Below are positions 38,781 through 52,020 of a DNA stretch of 64,000 nucleotides, in pieces; position 1 is the stretch's first letter; every line of letters begins with the position of its first letter. The notes beneath the pieces are model-generated. The model did no database searches. It was given only the letters and a program-made list of their open reading frames with translations, and had not been told where the DNA came from. Made by a program: the position numbers and the translations under genes. The stretch comes from Trichostrongylus colubriformis (lineage: Eukaryota; Nematoda; Chromadorea; Rhabditida; Trichostrongylidae). The DNA lies in the NCBI GenBank assembly GCA_963978905.1, contig OZ022259.1, positions 11,532,001-11,596,000 of the forward strand. The letters run 5' to 3'.

Positions 38781-40677
38781 GGGTTCTTCGTATCTTGTCT
38801 ATTATCGTTGTGATAAAAAAAACTCACCGTTTAGCTCTTTCTACTGTTCCAACTTTTGAACTTCCATATTTGCCTGGTCCTGATTAGATACATCCTACAA
38901 TACTTCCCATGAGCTTGATGCATGATCGCCCAGGTCCTCTGTACTTGGTTCGCACGACTCTCAGAATACTGCAAAATGGCTTCCCTGCGTCTTTTCAAGG
39001 TTTGTATGCGACGAGTCTTGCCGTCGCTCAAGTAGCTTAGGGTCTATAGTCATCCTTTTTCGAGAATAACTTCTATGATCAAAGATTAGGCAGGGTATAA
39101 GTGAAAGAAGTTTCAACTCCAAATCTCGGTGCATCTGACAAGAGTGGAACAAGATTATGCGATCAATTATTCTGCTTATCATAAAGGACGTGTTTCAAAA
39201 GATCAAAAGGTTATGCCAATTTTATGCATAAATTTATGTTGCAATTAATGCGATAACATGGCGCATACTCCCCTTGCGACCCAAGTAGCACTTTGTCGCA
39301 TTCGTGTGGCCGCATAACCACTCCCTTCAATGCTGTAGTGTAATGTCCGGTTAGATGCCCAAAGTAGGATGAGTGAAGACGAGGGAAGAAACGGCGAATT
39401 TATTTAACAAAGAAAAATACAACAAAACAACAGGGCCAAGTTTTAAAATGTGGGGTGGTCGACGGCGAGGAGAAGGCGTTCTGATTCTGATGACCTGCTT
39501 TAATACTGTTCTCAGCCCGCGCGATCTCGGGTGGTCAATTTAACCACACACGGTCTCTTTGACCCTTTCCCCTAAGATCTATTACCGTATCCTTACATGG
39601 CTCCCCTATGATCTGTTACGGTATCCTCACAACTTTTATGTACTGCAAACAGTCGGATATTCCTTCCCTTTTATTCCTTCCCATGTTTCAACTTACTTGC
39701 TTCTTCTTCTTGAAAAAATTCGATTTTCCAGGCGTTCTCCGAATAGAGCGACGTCAAAAAGGATGCGGATTGGAAGCTTGCCGCAACAGGTCACCAAATA
39801 GCCTCTGTCCCAGTTTTGCATCTTCTGCCTGTAAACTGGGGTATCCGGTATAATAGAACTTCCTTCACCTTTCTATGAACAGCTTCAGAAACATGGAGTG
39901 AGCACAAAATTCACTGTGCCCTGCATTGGGAGACATTGAATAGTAGGCGCTATAGAATACGTTTGTCCCATCGGTCATGATCTAGGGCGCCTGTAACTGT
40001 GGGATGGCCTCCTGAAATGCGCCAAAACAACATTTTTGGTGAATCATCTTTTCCGCATTAAATTTATCTGCGTGTCAAAATCCAATACTTTGCTTAATCC
40101 GAGAAACAATGACACTTCTTCCGACGATATACAGTGTGAAATCAGGTGCTGGGCCAAAAGGCCTTCGTGGCCGGCTTCCGCCAGCGCGAAGGCGCCCCGC
40201 CCTCGGTCTCAACCCTACTTCCGCAAAGCGACGACGTGGAACGGTACGATACTGACATGAGATATAACCTTTCAAGGAAAACGCACACTCAATGACAAGC
40301 AATTTCATGTCGTTCATACAACAATACCAAATAAAGTGCATAGAAAGCTTCTCACGACAGCGAATGACAGGCAATTATATAAGTATGCTTAAATAGCGAC
40401 ACGGAATCTCGAGTAACAAAAAATGAGCACAAGTATCGATACGATACAACGAACAACTTCTTTGGGTAAGAGTGGCAGCAAGAGAATACTATGAGGATCC
40501 TCCGGAAATGAATCACGACCGGGATCCGTTCAAGCTCACTTCGAACCTGTTCCAGGGTGGACCACTCTCTACCCCCTTTCTGGTTACCTCGACACATGAG
40601 TACCTACTACTACCGCCCCCGCAGTCACGATCAGCTATCCAACTAGTTTGAGGGACTACTATCCACTCACTCACCAA

Positions 40678-40845
40678 AATACCGCCACTCGCGGTCTAAG
40701 CAGACACTCAACTCTATCCAATGAACCGCCACTCGCGGTCACTGCAGGCACTCAACTGGACTCGATGGTCTCCCACCTATCTAAGCTCACTACTAGACCG
40801 CCACTCGCGATCACTGCAGGCACTCAACTCGACTCACTTGAACGG
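40678..40845. repeat. Imperfect triplicated repeat
   Basis: Three diverged copies (at about 40680, 40725 and 40798) share CCGCCACTCGCGGTCACTGC followed by AGGCACTCAACT. The CCGC...GCGG core of each copy is also partly palindromic. No gene is implied. Confidence 0.75.
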
Positions 40846-42352
40846 ACGGTTCCCCTTCTATGCTTTCCTGCGGGCTCCCATGGCGCGCAATCAATACAAT
40901 ATACAGAAAGAACATACAATACATGGGAGGGGAGAAACTCAATCAATAAAGACACTCCGCGGCCATCACACAAGAACACGTGGGCAGAAGAGACGGAAGA
41001 CAAACATACAAAATTACAATCAATACAAACGGCAACATGCACCCGTCCCTAACAAAGGAAGTAAAAGGAAATTCGTTAATAATGCTAAAATATCCCTAAA
41101 CGGTATGACCGCTAGGGCTTCCAAATTTGGAAAAAACTGCCATTGTAGTGCCACTTCTCTATTGAGAGCATATACTATCCCTTTTTCGGCTTCTACCATG
41201 CTAACTGTATATTAATTATGTAGCTGCTATGTTTTTTCTTGCTTCGGTTTCTTACCTGAAGCGAAAATATATTTATTTCGCATTTCCTCACACGGCTTCG
41301 CTGTGAATCACCCTTCGCTTCTCATCTGATTATTGAAGTTCACATTCTAGTGCTTGTCGCTGACCTCTGCACAACTCCTCTATCCCATCAAATACAACCT
41401 CCCTGTCGAAGAATGCTTGATTCTCGTTGCACCCTGATGGCGATGACGACGTTTTCGTGGTGCCCATCCAATATTGAAGCCATCTTCTGTTATCAGATGG
41501 ATTCTCGTACATGTGATCCAATACATCCGTCGATGAATTTGAATTTCTTCCAAAGATAACGAGTCATTATAGTGGAATATTCCATCCACGAGGCTGGGGG
41601 CAATGTGCCTGGAAATGCCCTGATGGCTATAAAAAGAGGGCGCATGAACGCGAGTGTACTCGATATTCTTCAAGAATCTGCAAACAAAAGTTTTCAGAGA
41701 AACGTGGCACGAAAAGCGTACAGCAGAGGTGTTAGACCACTCTACAACATTTCAACTATAATATTTTCGTCCGCCGATGCAAGTGGAAGCGTAGCTGAGG
41801 AGACGACTCGATCTGCACGTCCGAACCACTCGCTGTAATCGGTCAGCTGTAAAACGCAGAGCAAATTTGCCCGCAGTGAAGGACTATGGAGTAAATGGCT
41901 AACGCTCATTCAAAAAAAAAACTGGACAGTAAGTGTTTGTCCTTCTATATCGCTTATGATGAGCCATCATGTCCACATCTTTACCATTCCCTCTGACGTG
42001 TTGGAAAGCGTACGTGATCGACTTCCCTCCTGGTGTTTCATCTGATCTCCGGATGACAAAATTAACTCTCGTGCCAGTTCCTCCGCACGTTCCCAGTCCT
42101 AGAAGATACAACTAGTGTCCTTCAATCCAGAGATGTTTGCTGACAAGTTTTTGCTCAAGGCGGACCTCAGAAGCCCCCAATTCTGTATTTGACTAGCTAC
42201 ACTGTTGAGGTGTCCATCAGGTATGTCTTTGTTATGTGTTTCGGAGCAGTGGTTCCCAATGTTGGCGAATGCGGATGAATTATCAGACTAGGCATTCGAC
42301 GGAGCGTGCGATATTCACATCAATGTTGTGAAATTTATAAGCCATATATTGG

Positions 42353-42685
42353 TCACGAATGATCAATTTTGATATCAACGGAAAGAAATGTCACATAAGC
42401 TAGCTCATGGTACAACGTTAGCCCCATTCTTATGAAAAATACTTGTCTGCATTCTTCAAGGTAGCTCATCTTCGATATTGCTACTGCTTTTTCGTACAGC
42501 AAAAGCAAGAAATCGTGCACGTATCTCGCATGACTGTACAATTTTCGAAGAGTCGCCGGGCCTTTACCACACTCGAGGCAATCCTCTTGGCCATACTTAT
42601 TACACACAATTCGATGCTGAAAAAAAAACGCAAAATGGTTAGAGACATCAATAAGGCACAAGCGAAAGTGAGAAGTGGGGAACAT
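42353..42685 (-). pseudogene. Possible reverse-transcriptase-like remnant
   Basis: A 110-codon minus-strand frame contains ARYVHDFLLLLYEKAV, which could be a degraded YxDD palm motif, then TFLSVDIKIDH. The Penelope-type palm is followed by a similar FLD-like strand, so a Penelope-like origin is possible. The catalytic residues are not intact and frames break on both sides. Low confidence. Confidence 0.3.
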
Positions 42686-43999
42686 GTTATCTGTAAGCGA
42701 CTACTCGAGTTTAGAAGAGACTGACTGTGGCGAAACTCGCATTAGAGATATAAAAAATGAAGAAGTGGAACCTTTATAGGGTTCGACCGTCACACTCTGT
42801 TGTTTTGCTACTTTTGCTCTATTAAAAGCCTTTTCACGATTCCCTGTCATCCTACAATCTGCCAAAACTATCCCTAAGGATGCCTCAACGCTCTCCAAAC
42901 CCTTTCCAAGGCCCACTATTACCATAAGTTCCGCGGAAGAAATCTAATCATGTCATCATCGGTGGTGTACTCGCTCTCAAACTCACGTGGCTCCAACCTT
43001 TTGGGTGGAAGCCTCAATGGACCGCTAAGCCTCACCAGGACATCCGCGCGCGCTTCGGTAGACCTACTTCGGAGACCTAGAGGTCTTCAGCTCTCCGCTG
43101 GACCATGCGGGGTTCCTCCATCTCTGCGCTAGGCACACCCCCTCTGGTTTCCCTCGTAGTAGCAAGATATCAACACAACAATAGAATAGCACACCGCATT
43201 ATAAGAACGCATGTTATGTTTAGGACATAACACAAGGTAACATACATAACGCATTTATCAACAACGTAACAACATCATACCTGCTATCTTCTCTCCCATG
43301 TCGCCTCCGTTGGGGCGACTCCATCAGTCGGCTATACGCAGTAGACCCCCAACCGGACGTCTCCTCTTGACCATGCGGCTGACGGTGTCTATATGGAACC
43401 TGAACCACACGGCTGCTCTCAGTCGCAGAGCAGGGATGGACACCGGCTAACTCATGTGCCAGCGCTCAACTACTCGAACACCAGAAGAACGAGGGTGTGT
43501 ACCCTTATGTCAGGGTTTCGCACCGCGGCATGTCGCAGATGAAGCAATGTGGACGAACTGAAGGCGCCATGTTGTTAGGTTCCGAAGCGATTACTAGTCA
43601 AATGCGTATCGCGAACCTAGCATTACAGTGTAATCGTTCTAGCACCCAACTACCGCGATGTGCATAGCTCGCACACTCTGTAGCAACGGTAGCTCTGTCA
43701 GTCTGTACTTCTGGCTCCCAGTCGAGCCTGCTCTTCTCTGCCAGCGGGTCTAACACTTTTAGATATGAAAGTTTATCCACTCTTAGAATATAGCAATAGT
43801 ACCTTGTGGTTTGAAGAAGCTTGAGGTGCACTTGTCCGTCGGCTCGCAGTGAGCAAACTAAGCCTCGCTTCTTCTCCCCATCACCTTTTATGCTACTGTT
43901 ATATCTTTATCATACTTATCTTAGGTAGATAGCTTTCATTCTACAAACTTTTTATAACTAAGCGGTGTTTCACAGCACCGCTATACATACTCTAACAAC

Positions 44000-45545
44000 G
44001 AACAATGAACACTAACACAACAGGTAACTAAAATGAATCACTGCTTCAAGTCGATTTGTCGACACTCCACCGCGACGCTGTTTTCTCCATTGTCTGGAGG
44101 CTACTGATTTCTTCTTGGATTTCATTCATTCTCCTTCGCACCTCCATCCTCATATCCGGTACCGTGCAGAGGGCTCGATGGTGTTCTTCGTCGTTTGGTT
44201 GGAAGTCATCGACTATTGTTCCGCGAATTTTCACATACTACCAACAATTCCTTGTACGGTACTTGCAGTGACAACAACTCCTTGTACGGTATTGCAGTGG
44301 GGACAGTTTTCTAAGCAGTGCTGGCATAATCTCTTTCGTCTTATTATTCGATATCGTAGGTTGCCTTCTTGGACTTTAGGACAGGAATCCGAATAGTGAC
44401 TGCTCACTGCTTCGCAGAACGTACATCGAATCCCACTCGCTGTTTTCGCTGAGGTAGTTCCTAAACTTCTATATGGGAACGTTCTCAAAACTGTTCAAGC
44501 TCCAGTGCTTGCTCGCAAAACTGCACAATTCGTTCTGCGTTGGGCGTACTCCTTTTGTATGAACGATCGTCACTGACATCACTGTCATCTTGTACTAATG
44601 CACTTTCATCAACTTGCATATTGTACTCCTTTTCCTCTACTTCACAAATCATCCCTTCAAAATAATCATCAACTGCCTCCATGTCACTCAGAATTGGATC
44701 GACATTTTCAGGCTTTTCCGCGTTCTCCGAGTGGTCCGGAATCGATGCCTTTCGACTCACATCCATGTACTTATCTTCATCCTTCATTTTTGAGTGGGTG
44801 CTCTCCTTAAGACCAGTTAGAACAGTCTCGTGAGCTCTGACACTCTCTTCCAGATTTTTTATCTATCCGATTATGATCGCCCTTTCGTCGATCATTTCTT
44901 CGCAGAGTAGACTTATTAGCTGACGCCTTTGCAGCCTGATTGGTCTTGATATTCATTGTTCCTCTGTTCTGCCCCTTTTGTCTCGGCTGAGTTCGACGAT
45001 AATCGCTTCGACTTCCTTTGTCTTTCGGATTGCGAACGTGAGTGCATTTTGTGCTTGAATTTGAAACTTGTGGTCTTTGTTGAGCCATTCGCGTCCTATG
45101 ATTGGGCTTATCTTGCCGTTTTGTACATGCACCTCGTACAATCTTTCCGCAAGGACGAATTACGTTGCCAGCCCCATGATTCTTTGCACTGAACTCTCAG
45201 CCGTGCGTAAAAGTTCTCTAATTAGGCGAAGTTGTTCTCCTGGTGCCGCGAGGACAAACTTTCGCTACCTTTCAGGTGTGTCCATTCTGATTGAAGGACT
45301 CCGGTGACGCTAGCTTGCTTATGTAATGCTTCCATGAGCGTTATGTCGTTTTCGAAGCTGTCGGCTGTGTGAGTGCTTTCGAGAAGATACTTATATATGT
45401 AGAAGTATTCGCTGTCTATGCGTCGAGGATCCATTCTGAAAACCCATGGAAAACTTTCGTGCGTCTCTGAATATGCACGTTTGTGATGAAAGATGCATTT
45501 GCAAAGGTGGTCGTAATTGGGTTTCCCACTTGATTCTGAAGGCAA
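44000..45545 (-). pseudogene. Decayed gag-like region, BEL/Pao-type retrotransposon
   Basis: Reading leftward on the minus strand, successive frames are 45545-45222, about 45141-44807 (basic), 44787-44485 (acidic) and 44488-44231. The last contains a Cys/His cluster: CTFCEAVSSHYSDSCP, then RRKRLCQHCLENCPH. The paired Cys/His knuckles followed by a short linker resemble the gag end of BEL/Pao elements. The frames do not join, so it is inactive. No reverse transcriptase, integrase or LTR was identified. A 33-bp local duplication containing CTCCTTGTACGGTA lies at about 44232-44299. Confidence 0.5.
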
Positions 45546-45699
45546 GATACTCCTGGATAATTATTTCCTTTGTTCACTTTGCTCGCAAGACTGCCGGTAT
45601 GGTTGAAACTGTTACAGTATCATGTTGCTAAGTAGTCTGTTTCTACTCTTTACAACCTTCCCGTTGCGGATTCCCATGACCCGTAATGCTCGCCAAGAT

Positions 45700-46330
45700 C
45701 CAGTGTGGAGATTCAAACTTGGTTCGATTTGGTTTATCACATTTCTTGGGAATGTCTATCGCACCGAATTCATTGTAAGCAGGGATGCCTGTCACTAGCT
45801 TTATATGGCTTGGTAAACCACGCTTGGTGTAAGATTAATCTAGATTCACAAGGCGAGATTGACATGGAAGACAAACTACGCTCAGGACTGAGCTGCTTCA
45901 GCAACACGGAAGGAATGCTTCTCCACGAGGTGCTGGTACAAGGCGAGACGGTTACCGCCACCGTATACATCCGCCAGCTACAGTTCGAGAAAAGCGCCAG
46001 AGAAGGTTCGCAGTCACCTTCCTCCATGACGACGCCCGCTCCCACGTTGCGAAAAGTATCCAGGCCAAGCTGAAGGATTTCGGTGGGATGTCCTGGCCCA
46101 CCAGCCATATTCTCTAGACATTCCCTTTCTGACTATCACCTTTCCCATTTTCTGAAATCCTCCTGACCAAGAGGAAACTCGTTGATTATGCCTTGTTTAC
46201 AAAGGCGACGCTAACTTCTTCGATTCACAAAGCCCAAGAGTTCTGGGAGGGAATCAACGATTTACCGGTTTAGGTTCATAGTTCTGAGAATCAACGGTCT
46301 ACCTATGTGGTAGCGAAGTGTTGCTGACAA
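45700..46330 (+). pseudogene. mariner-like transposase relic
   Basis: The plus strand encodes a decayed C-terminal transposase. It contains NTEGMLLHEVLVQGETVTA, then after a frameshift VTFLHDDARSHVAKSIQAKL. The HDDARPHVA-type motif holds one of the catalytic acidic residues of mariner transposases. Downstream there are a further shift and a C-terminal-like stretch ending near QEFWEGINDLP. Stops and shifts make it inactive. It lies just left of the TIR element at 46593 but outside its TIRs. Confidence 0.7.
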
Positions 46331-46592
46331 CAATGGTGAACACGATGTTGCCTATTTGTCGTTTGTTGGAAGAAATGATAATAAAAAATGAATATCGGAA
46401 AATTCCTGCGAGAATTTCAGTACAACCTAATATTACCGAGTCGAGCGTTTCGGTATATGTACCCGCGTGTACTACCTATTCACATTCTTGTTGACCTTCA
46501 CCCCAATCCACGAAAACCAATAGCCCCTTATCACTCACCACCACATTATCACCGATATCACAACTTCCTATAACCATGATATACCAGATGTA

Positions 46593-48206
46593 CAGCGCGT
46601 TTCATAATTATAAGGTCACCCCTGAATTTCAGGTTTTCTCGGCAACACTCCATTGAGGAATCTTTTCAGTCTCATAGACGGATCCCTCACCTGAAATAAC
46701 CCCTGTGTCCAATTTCTGGTAGCGATCTCGTTTACCTCATGTTTTTAGGAGAATTTTTTGTTTTTTGCACCGTTTCATAATTATAAGGTCACCCTGAAAA
46801 AAAGAAAAAAGTTAAGCCCCCGGCAGGTCTCTGATTTTGGATTTGTCTTCCAAATACATCTTCGAGATACATATTCAACCGTCTTGTGGCTAGCTACTAT
46901 GTTCCGAGAGAAAAGCCTAGATTTGGGATTCTTGTGGTGCTAGGCTCAGTTTGAGAGAGCCTAGATTTGGGATTCTTGTGGTGCTAGGCTCAGTTTGAGA
47001 GCCCTTCCGAAAAAAATCGGAAGATTCCTGTGCTCATTTAGATGACATTTGAAAGATTCGGTGTCTTCATATGTTTTCCAGGTTCTGGACTCCCAGGTGA
47101 GATTATTATCATTAACGAGGAAAGGATTGTAGGGGCCACTTCCCACAGCACCTCCTCCATGGACCAGATTTGTTTGGAGTTGAACCATTCTCTTTCTGAA
47201 ACCACAGCGTGTACAGTAGCGAGGAAGAGCAGAAGCATAGCCAAAGGAATAGTGAAGTAGTTTCCGAGGCCTACAGCACACCATAAGGCGCCACGACTTC
47301 GCTTTACAATATTGTTTTTGAGCACGGATTGAACGAAACTGAATTTGCATAGCTGTTGCACCCTGCATGCGAATAGTTCCATCCAAATTGTACTTTTGAG
47401 TCTGAAAATACTCTATTTGTATGGTGCTAGCGGGTAGAGGTGGTATTAGCTTGGTCTGAGAATTGCGCCGATCTAGCCAAGCCTTGGCAATTTTTGTGGG
47501 AGAAGGGTGATGGCCTAAGTGGTTTTCGGCAATGAGGTTGCATTGAATCTTCCCTTCGAAACCTGCAGAATGGATTCCAGAGACTGCTAGATGATCTTAC
47601 GAAGAAATCAGTTGTCTTTTGGAGCCGATCGGCTCTTCATAATTGCGTATAACTGCATGACAAGGCTGTTGTTCAAGTAGGTCATTCAACGGAATCGTGG
47701 TTAAAGTTCCGAAATACGGATCTTCAGCCATAGATAACATGTAGTCTTGGTCTCAGCTCTATTGGGGAGATCTGGAAGACATCGCCGCAAAAATATTTAC
47801 CCCAATAATCGCCAATTCTGGGAAGCAAAGCTGCTGAACAGGCAATTGTTGAAGACTGGAACAATATCTGTGGTAAGGCTCTACGAAATTTCGTTTCCAC
47901 TTCCCCAAACGGCTGGTTAATGTCGTTCTTAAACAGGAGGGAACCACAGATTATGAGCCCTCTCGCATGCGCTCTTAACTCTTGCAAATCTTCCCTTTCT
48001 TCGGGGTGACCTTATAATTATGAAACGGCACAAAAATCAGAAAATATTCATAGAAATATCTGGCTAAAAGGTAATGTCATCAAATTTAGTATGGAAGGGT
48101 TTTCAGTGGTGAGGAATCTGAAAAAAATACTCAAAAAATTTTCGGCTGGCTGTATGTCCTGAAAACCGAAGATTTGGGAGTGACCTTATAATTATGAAGC
48201 GCACTG
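46593..48206. mobile_element. TIR element with nested termini, TA target site
   Basis: The left end reads CAGCGCGTTTCATAATTATA then AGGTCAC. The right end is its inverted copy (GTGACCTTATAATTATGAAG then CGCACTG). Both are flanked by TA (46591-46592 and 48207-48208), as for Tc1/mariner elements. A second pair of the same TIR lies inside at 46771-46793 and 48005-48028, so one copy appears nested in another or the termini are duplicated. Open frames inside (46961-47386 and 47724-47987, minus) are broken and not recognised as transposase. Confidence 0.75.
46913..47001. repeat. 44-47 bp tandem duplication inside the TIR element
   Basis: Two almost identical copies of a unit containing GCCTAGATTTGGGATTCTTG and TGGTGCTAGGCTCAGTTTG lie head to tail. 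Each unit also carries short inverted ends (AGCCTAG / CTAGGCT), so it can fold. Confidence 0.85.
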
Positions 48207-48209
48207 TAT

Positions 48210-50600
48210 TGACCTTAGTGGGTTACGTGTGAAGCTTGAAACTGTGAAAATTTTTCGATTGATTCAGTTGATGGTGAGGCGGGTGAACACGGCAGAGCGA
48301 GAGTTTCACATCGCTTTGTATAAAGGCTTGCAACAATAAAGTTATTGTAAGCCACTCCAATAACTATGAACACTGTTGAAGAAGAACCTGTGCAACTACA
48401 ATTCCGCTCACATCATAACTTCATTTGAAGTGATAAAATGAGAGGATTCAGAAGCGCTGGATTCGTCTTGATCCGATGACTTGAACGACCTGAAAAAGTT
48501 GAATTTTGTTAAGTAGGTCACCAGCTCCCAGGTGTATGCTGCAAAGATTCTACTTTTTACCCTCGACAAGAGTCCGACTTTTTCAGGCCTACTGTCACAT
48601 GTTGAATAGTTGTTCGCCCATGTTCCGCACACACGTCATTTTTTCAGTGAGCTATCTTTTTCAGGGCACTTTTCAGCATGAGCACATTTTTGAAAGTTTC
48701 CAAGCTCATTTCTTTAGAGTCGACCAAATAATCGCAAATATCACTCACTTTCCACAGCCTACAAGCTGCGTACTGCGAGAATCACTTTGACCTCCGAATC
48801 ACAGGCAAGCGCTTCTTCTAAGAAGCTTCAAATCCCAATGTACATCGCACTTTGAACGCAACAATTTTTCTTTCTCTTCCTTAAAACAACATTTTGGTCA
48901 ATGGAAATCGCATGAAGTCTTCAAATTCAACAATCTACATCGCCGATAACAAACATCCAAACAAGCCCAGAACATGAACTTGAAAAGATGTCAATTACAC
49001 ATGAAAGTATGCGTATGAATTGACACTAATTGATTTCAAACAAAACTTATACTCAGCAAAAGAAACATGTACTCAGCAAAAATGAGCTTCAAAAGTTGAT
49101 ACGATGTGTGTAGCGAGACAGCAACTTTCCAGACATTCTGTACATTAACACATTGAGCCATGTTTAGCATATATAAATGCAAATATCTTGAAAACGGTTT
49201 TTAAATAGAAAGAAAAATCAAATTAAATATAAATTCGAAGTCAGCTGGGGTTGAATGCCAATGCTCCCTCTTTTAGTTGGACCTCAGGCGGTACTTGTTA
49301 GGAGAGGAAGAAGCAACCAAGATTTATCTCGGAAAATCGCAGGCGTGGACCATCTAAAATTCGTTAAAACAAAACTGCTCAGTTGTACTGGGTGCTCTCC
49401 TCATGCACACCACCTACCGTCGTTTCTGGAAACTTCCGAAAAACTTCGACGAAAACGTAGCAAAAATTGTTCTGTAACTAAAAATAAAAGTGGTAGGACT
49501 AAAAAGCAGCTCAGGTGCTCCCACCCACTAGATCGCCTCACTTTTATTACAATGGAATAGTCCGAGTCAGTGCCCTGTACATCAGAAAATTCAGCTCATT
49601 TGTTCCGTATTACATTACTATTTACTCAAATAACGAAGCATTCATCCATTCTTCAGGTTTTGAGATCGTCATGATATAATGTCTTCACCGCATAAAAGCG
49701 CACATTAATGCGAGCAGAAGTCGTAAAAATTCGGCTAGCACGCCAATGTCCATAGCAACTGGGAAAACGGGCGGCTGGAACAGGATTCCAATCTGAGTCA
49801 CAAACTGTTGCGCTCCACTGGAACGATCAGAGGAACTCCTCCCTAGTGCAGCGATCTCAGTCATTTGATGTTGAGTCGATTGGCAACGTCGCAAAGGACC
49901 TGCTGAAAACATCTGCTGTATGTTCCAAGGTTACAAACTGGTCGCGAAATCACACCAAATTGCATGGAAATCGATCTCGACCTGCCCGCATTGAAAAACA
50001 AGGTCAAGAGGTCAATGCCCTGAAAGTTGATGGAATAATCATGGTTAATGCCCCTTGAGTTGGTAGAGCAATCAATTTTTTTTCGGTGTCCATGAAATCC
50101 TACAATATATTACCCTATCAAGCTTTGTGCTGAAAACTCAGAGTGAAATTTAATTTTCTACACCCTGTAGAGTTCGAAAACAAGCATCTTCACATTGATT
50201 ATTATTTGCAACTGATTCATCTTGCTAATTATAATCAAGTGCTTGAAAAGATCCTCTTGGCTAGTTCCTCGAGTAGGGACAGAGGTAGGGTACGTGTTTG
50301 GTTAACGCACTGGCATATATTGGGTAAATTCTTCTCCTCAGTAATTCTATTTTTCCGTGACAATTTTGTTAACAAAATTAAAATCGGAGTTACTAGTATA
50401 CCAACTTCAAAGGGAAGGAATACTTGGCTAAACTGGGCAAGATTGACCCTCGTGCCGTGCTGCTGACTGCAGCACCTCTTTACGTAGTTTGTTGGCCAAG
50501 AAAGTACTTTCACGAATAATGACTGTACATGAGTTGTTTTCCGAAATAATTTCACCCATCATCATCTGCGAATGTGATGGAAGATGTATGGAGAAGTGAG
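48210..50600. other. Intergenic DNA, no recognised gene
   Basis: Short open frames only, none with a domain. A CACCCTGTAGAG sequence at about 50160 recalls the miR-10 seed, but no precursor hairpin surrounds it. Confidence 0.4.
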
Positions 50601-50616
50601 CAAGGTGTATGCCTTA

Positions 50617-50784
50617 GGTCGCGGTCATACTCACCGCCGGCAGGGTGTGGCTGCGTTCACAGGAAGTGAGGTAGTGGTACGGGGAAGGTGCAGAGTCGAC
50701 GCGGACAAGAAGGAGGGTGGCATAGGCGAAGACAACGAGACACGCAGCCACACCTTGCCGCCGGCACCGCAAAGTATGACCGCG
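50617..50784. mobile_element. Small GC-rich MITE, possibly PIF/Harbinger-like
   Basis: The ends are inverted repeats: GGTCGCGGTCATACT at left and AGTATGACCGCGGCC at right, extending inward as GCCGGC-GGGTGTGGCTGCGT and its complement. The flanks read TTA on both sides, a plausible 3-bp target duplication of the PIF/Harbinger type. About 168 bp, with no coding capacity. Diverged relatives are at 25930-26050 and 26810-26950. Confidence 0.7.
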
Positions 50785-51389
50785 GCCTTACCTTTCGTTC
50801 AAAAGAGCACTTCAATTTTTTCGCGTGAATCACCCATTTTTTAATATTCTCTTGAAAAGAGGGCTCAAAAATTGAATACGACAGGATTGAGTTAATAATT
50901 GCGGTATATTTCTCATTTCACAATTCGATCTCAGTACAATTCATAGAAAGAAAGACTGAATAGATCATATGAAGCTGACTGAGGATATTATGACTATTTT
51001 TTCGGATACTTACTCCATCTAGTAGCTACCGTGCCTAATGTTAAATATACGGCCGGTAGCAGATACTGCAGAGTGGTTGATCGCAGAAGCTCTCTCGTGC
51101 GATCGTAGAAGAACAGCGTCATCCCTGTTGATTTTCCCGACGACACTGCAATAAATTTCTCTGACTATTGATTGACAGCGAGTAAGCGTTTTACATAGGA
51201 GTGCTGCACTAGAATCAACCCACCTCAATCCTATCCAGACCCATAGAAGTTTGCTACTAGGATGCCGAATTATAATCGAAAGCTCCGATATCGGGCGGAC
51301 TCAAATACGCAGTTCATCTTGCCTGGCATATGTGTCAATCCATTATTCTAGCAAGCTCTCCTACATCACTTCCCGGCTTTGAGTGGTAT

Positions 51390-52020
51390 TGGGCTCAATA
51401 GGTAATTTCGCTTTTTTCAAGGAAAACTTTTTCCTACAAAGTCACAAGTTTGTTCTACGTGTTATACAAATATCCCGGGAAGTTTCGTGCTCTATAAGAA
51501 GGTATGTACATTTCTGGGCCACCTAGTATGTGGCCGATTCTTGAGCCGGTGAAGTGGTAGATCTAGTAGACATAAACCGACCAAGCGGCTATTAATAAAA
51601 GCATTGTAATCCGCTTTGGGGAAACCTATCAATCACGTGTATGCCCAGCAATTGGCTCCAATCTCTATAAGTTACACTAACTGGTTGATCGGTAGATCGC
51701 GGTGCTCTTTTTCCGAACTGCTTTTTTCGAAGCACTGACTGACTGAAAAATTTACTCTGCTCTAATGTAATAGGGATCCAGCTGACGTTATTTCACAACC
51801 TACTTTCTACAACAAATAAATAAGGAATGATGTGTCCTCATCCCTGCTCTCTGCCTCTACTCACTTTTTACCATTCCTTGGAAGCGGAGCGGACATATGT
51901 ACCGCACTGAAAGCTGTTAAACTCTTCTAGGAGATATGCAATATGTTGCGCAAGCTTGAAACTTTGTAGGAAAAAATTACCCTTGAAAAAAGCGTTATTA
52001 CCTATGGAATGACTCATCGC
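51390..52020. mobile_element. About 630-bp inverted-repeat transposon relic
   Basis: The left end (AATAGGTAATTTCGCTTTTT then TCAAGGAAAA) is matched in inverted orientation near 51955-52012 (AAAATTACCCTTGAAAAAAG then CGTTATTACCTAT). The interior includes blocks shared with 27100-27450. No transposase frame was seen, so it is non-autonomous. Confidence 0.6.

Noticed and set aside
50155..50180. miR-10-like seed (CACCCTGTAGAG) inside the Hox interval
   Set aside because: mir-10 family genes do sit in Hox clusters, but no complementary arm is present on either side; the sequence only folds on itself as CTACA-CCC-TGTAG.
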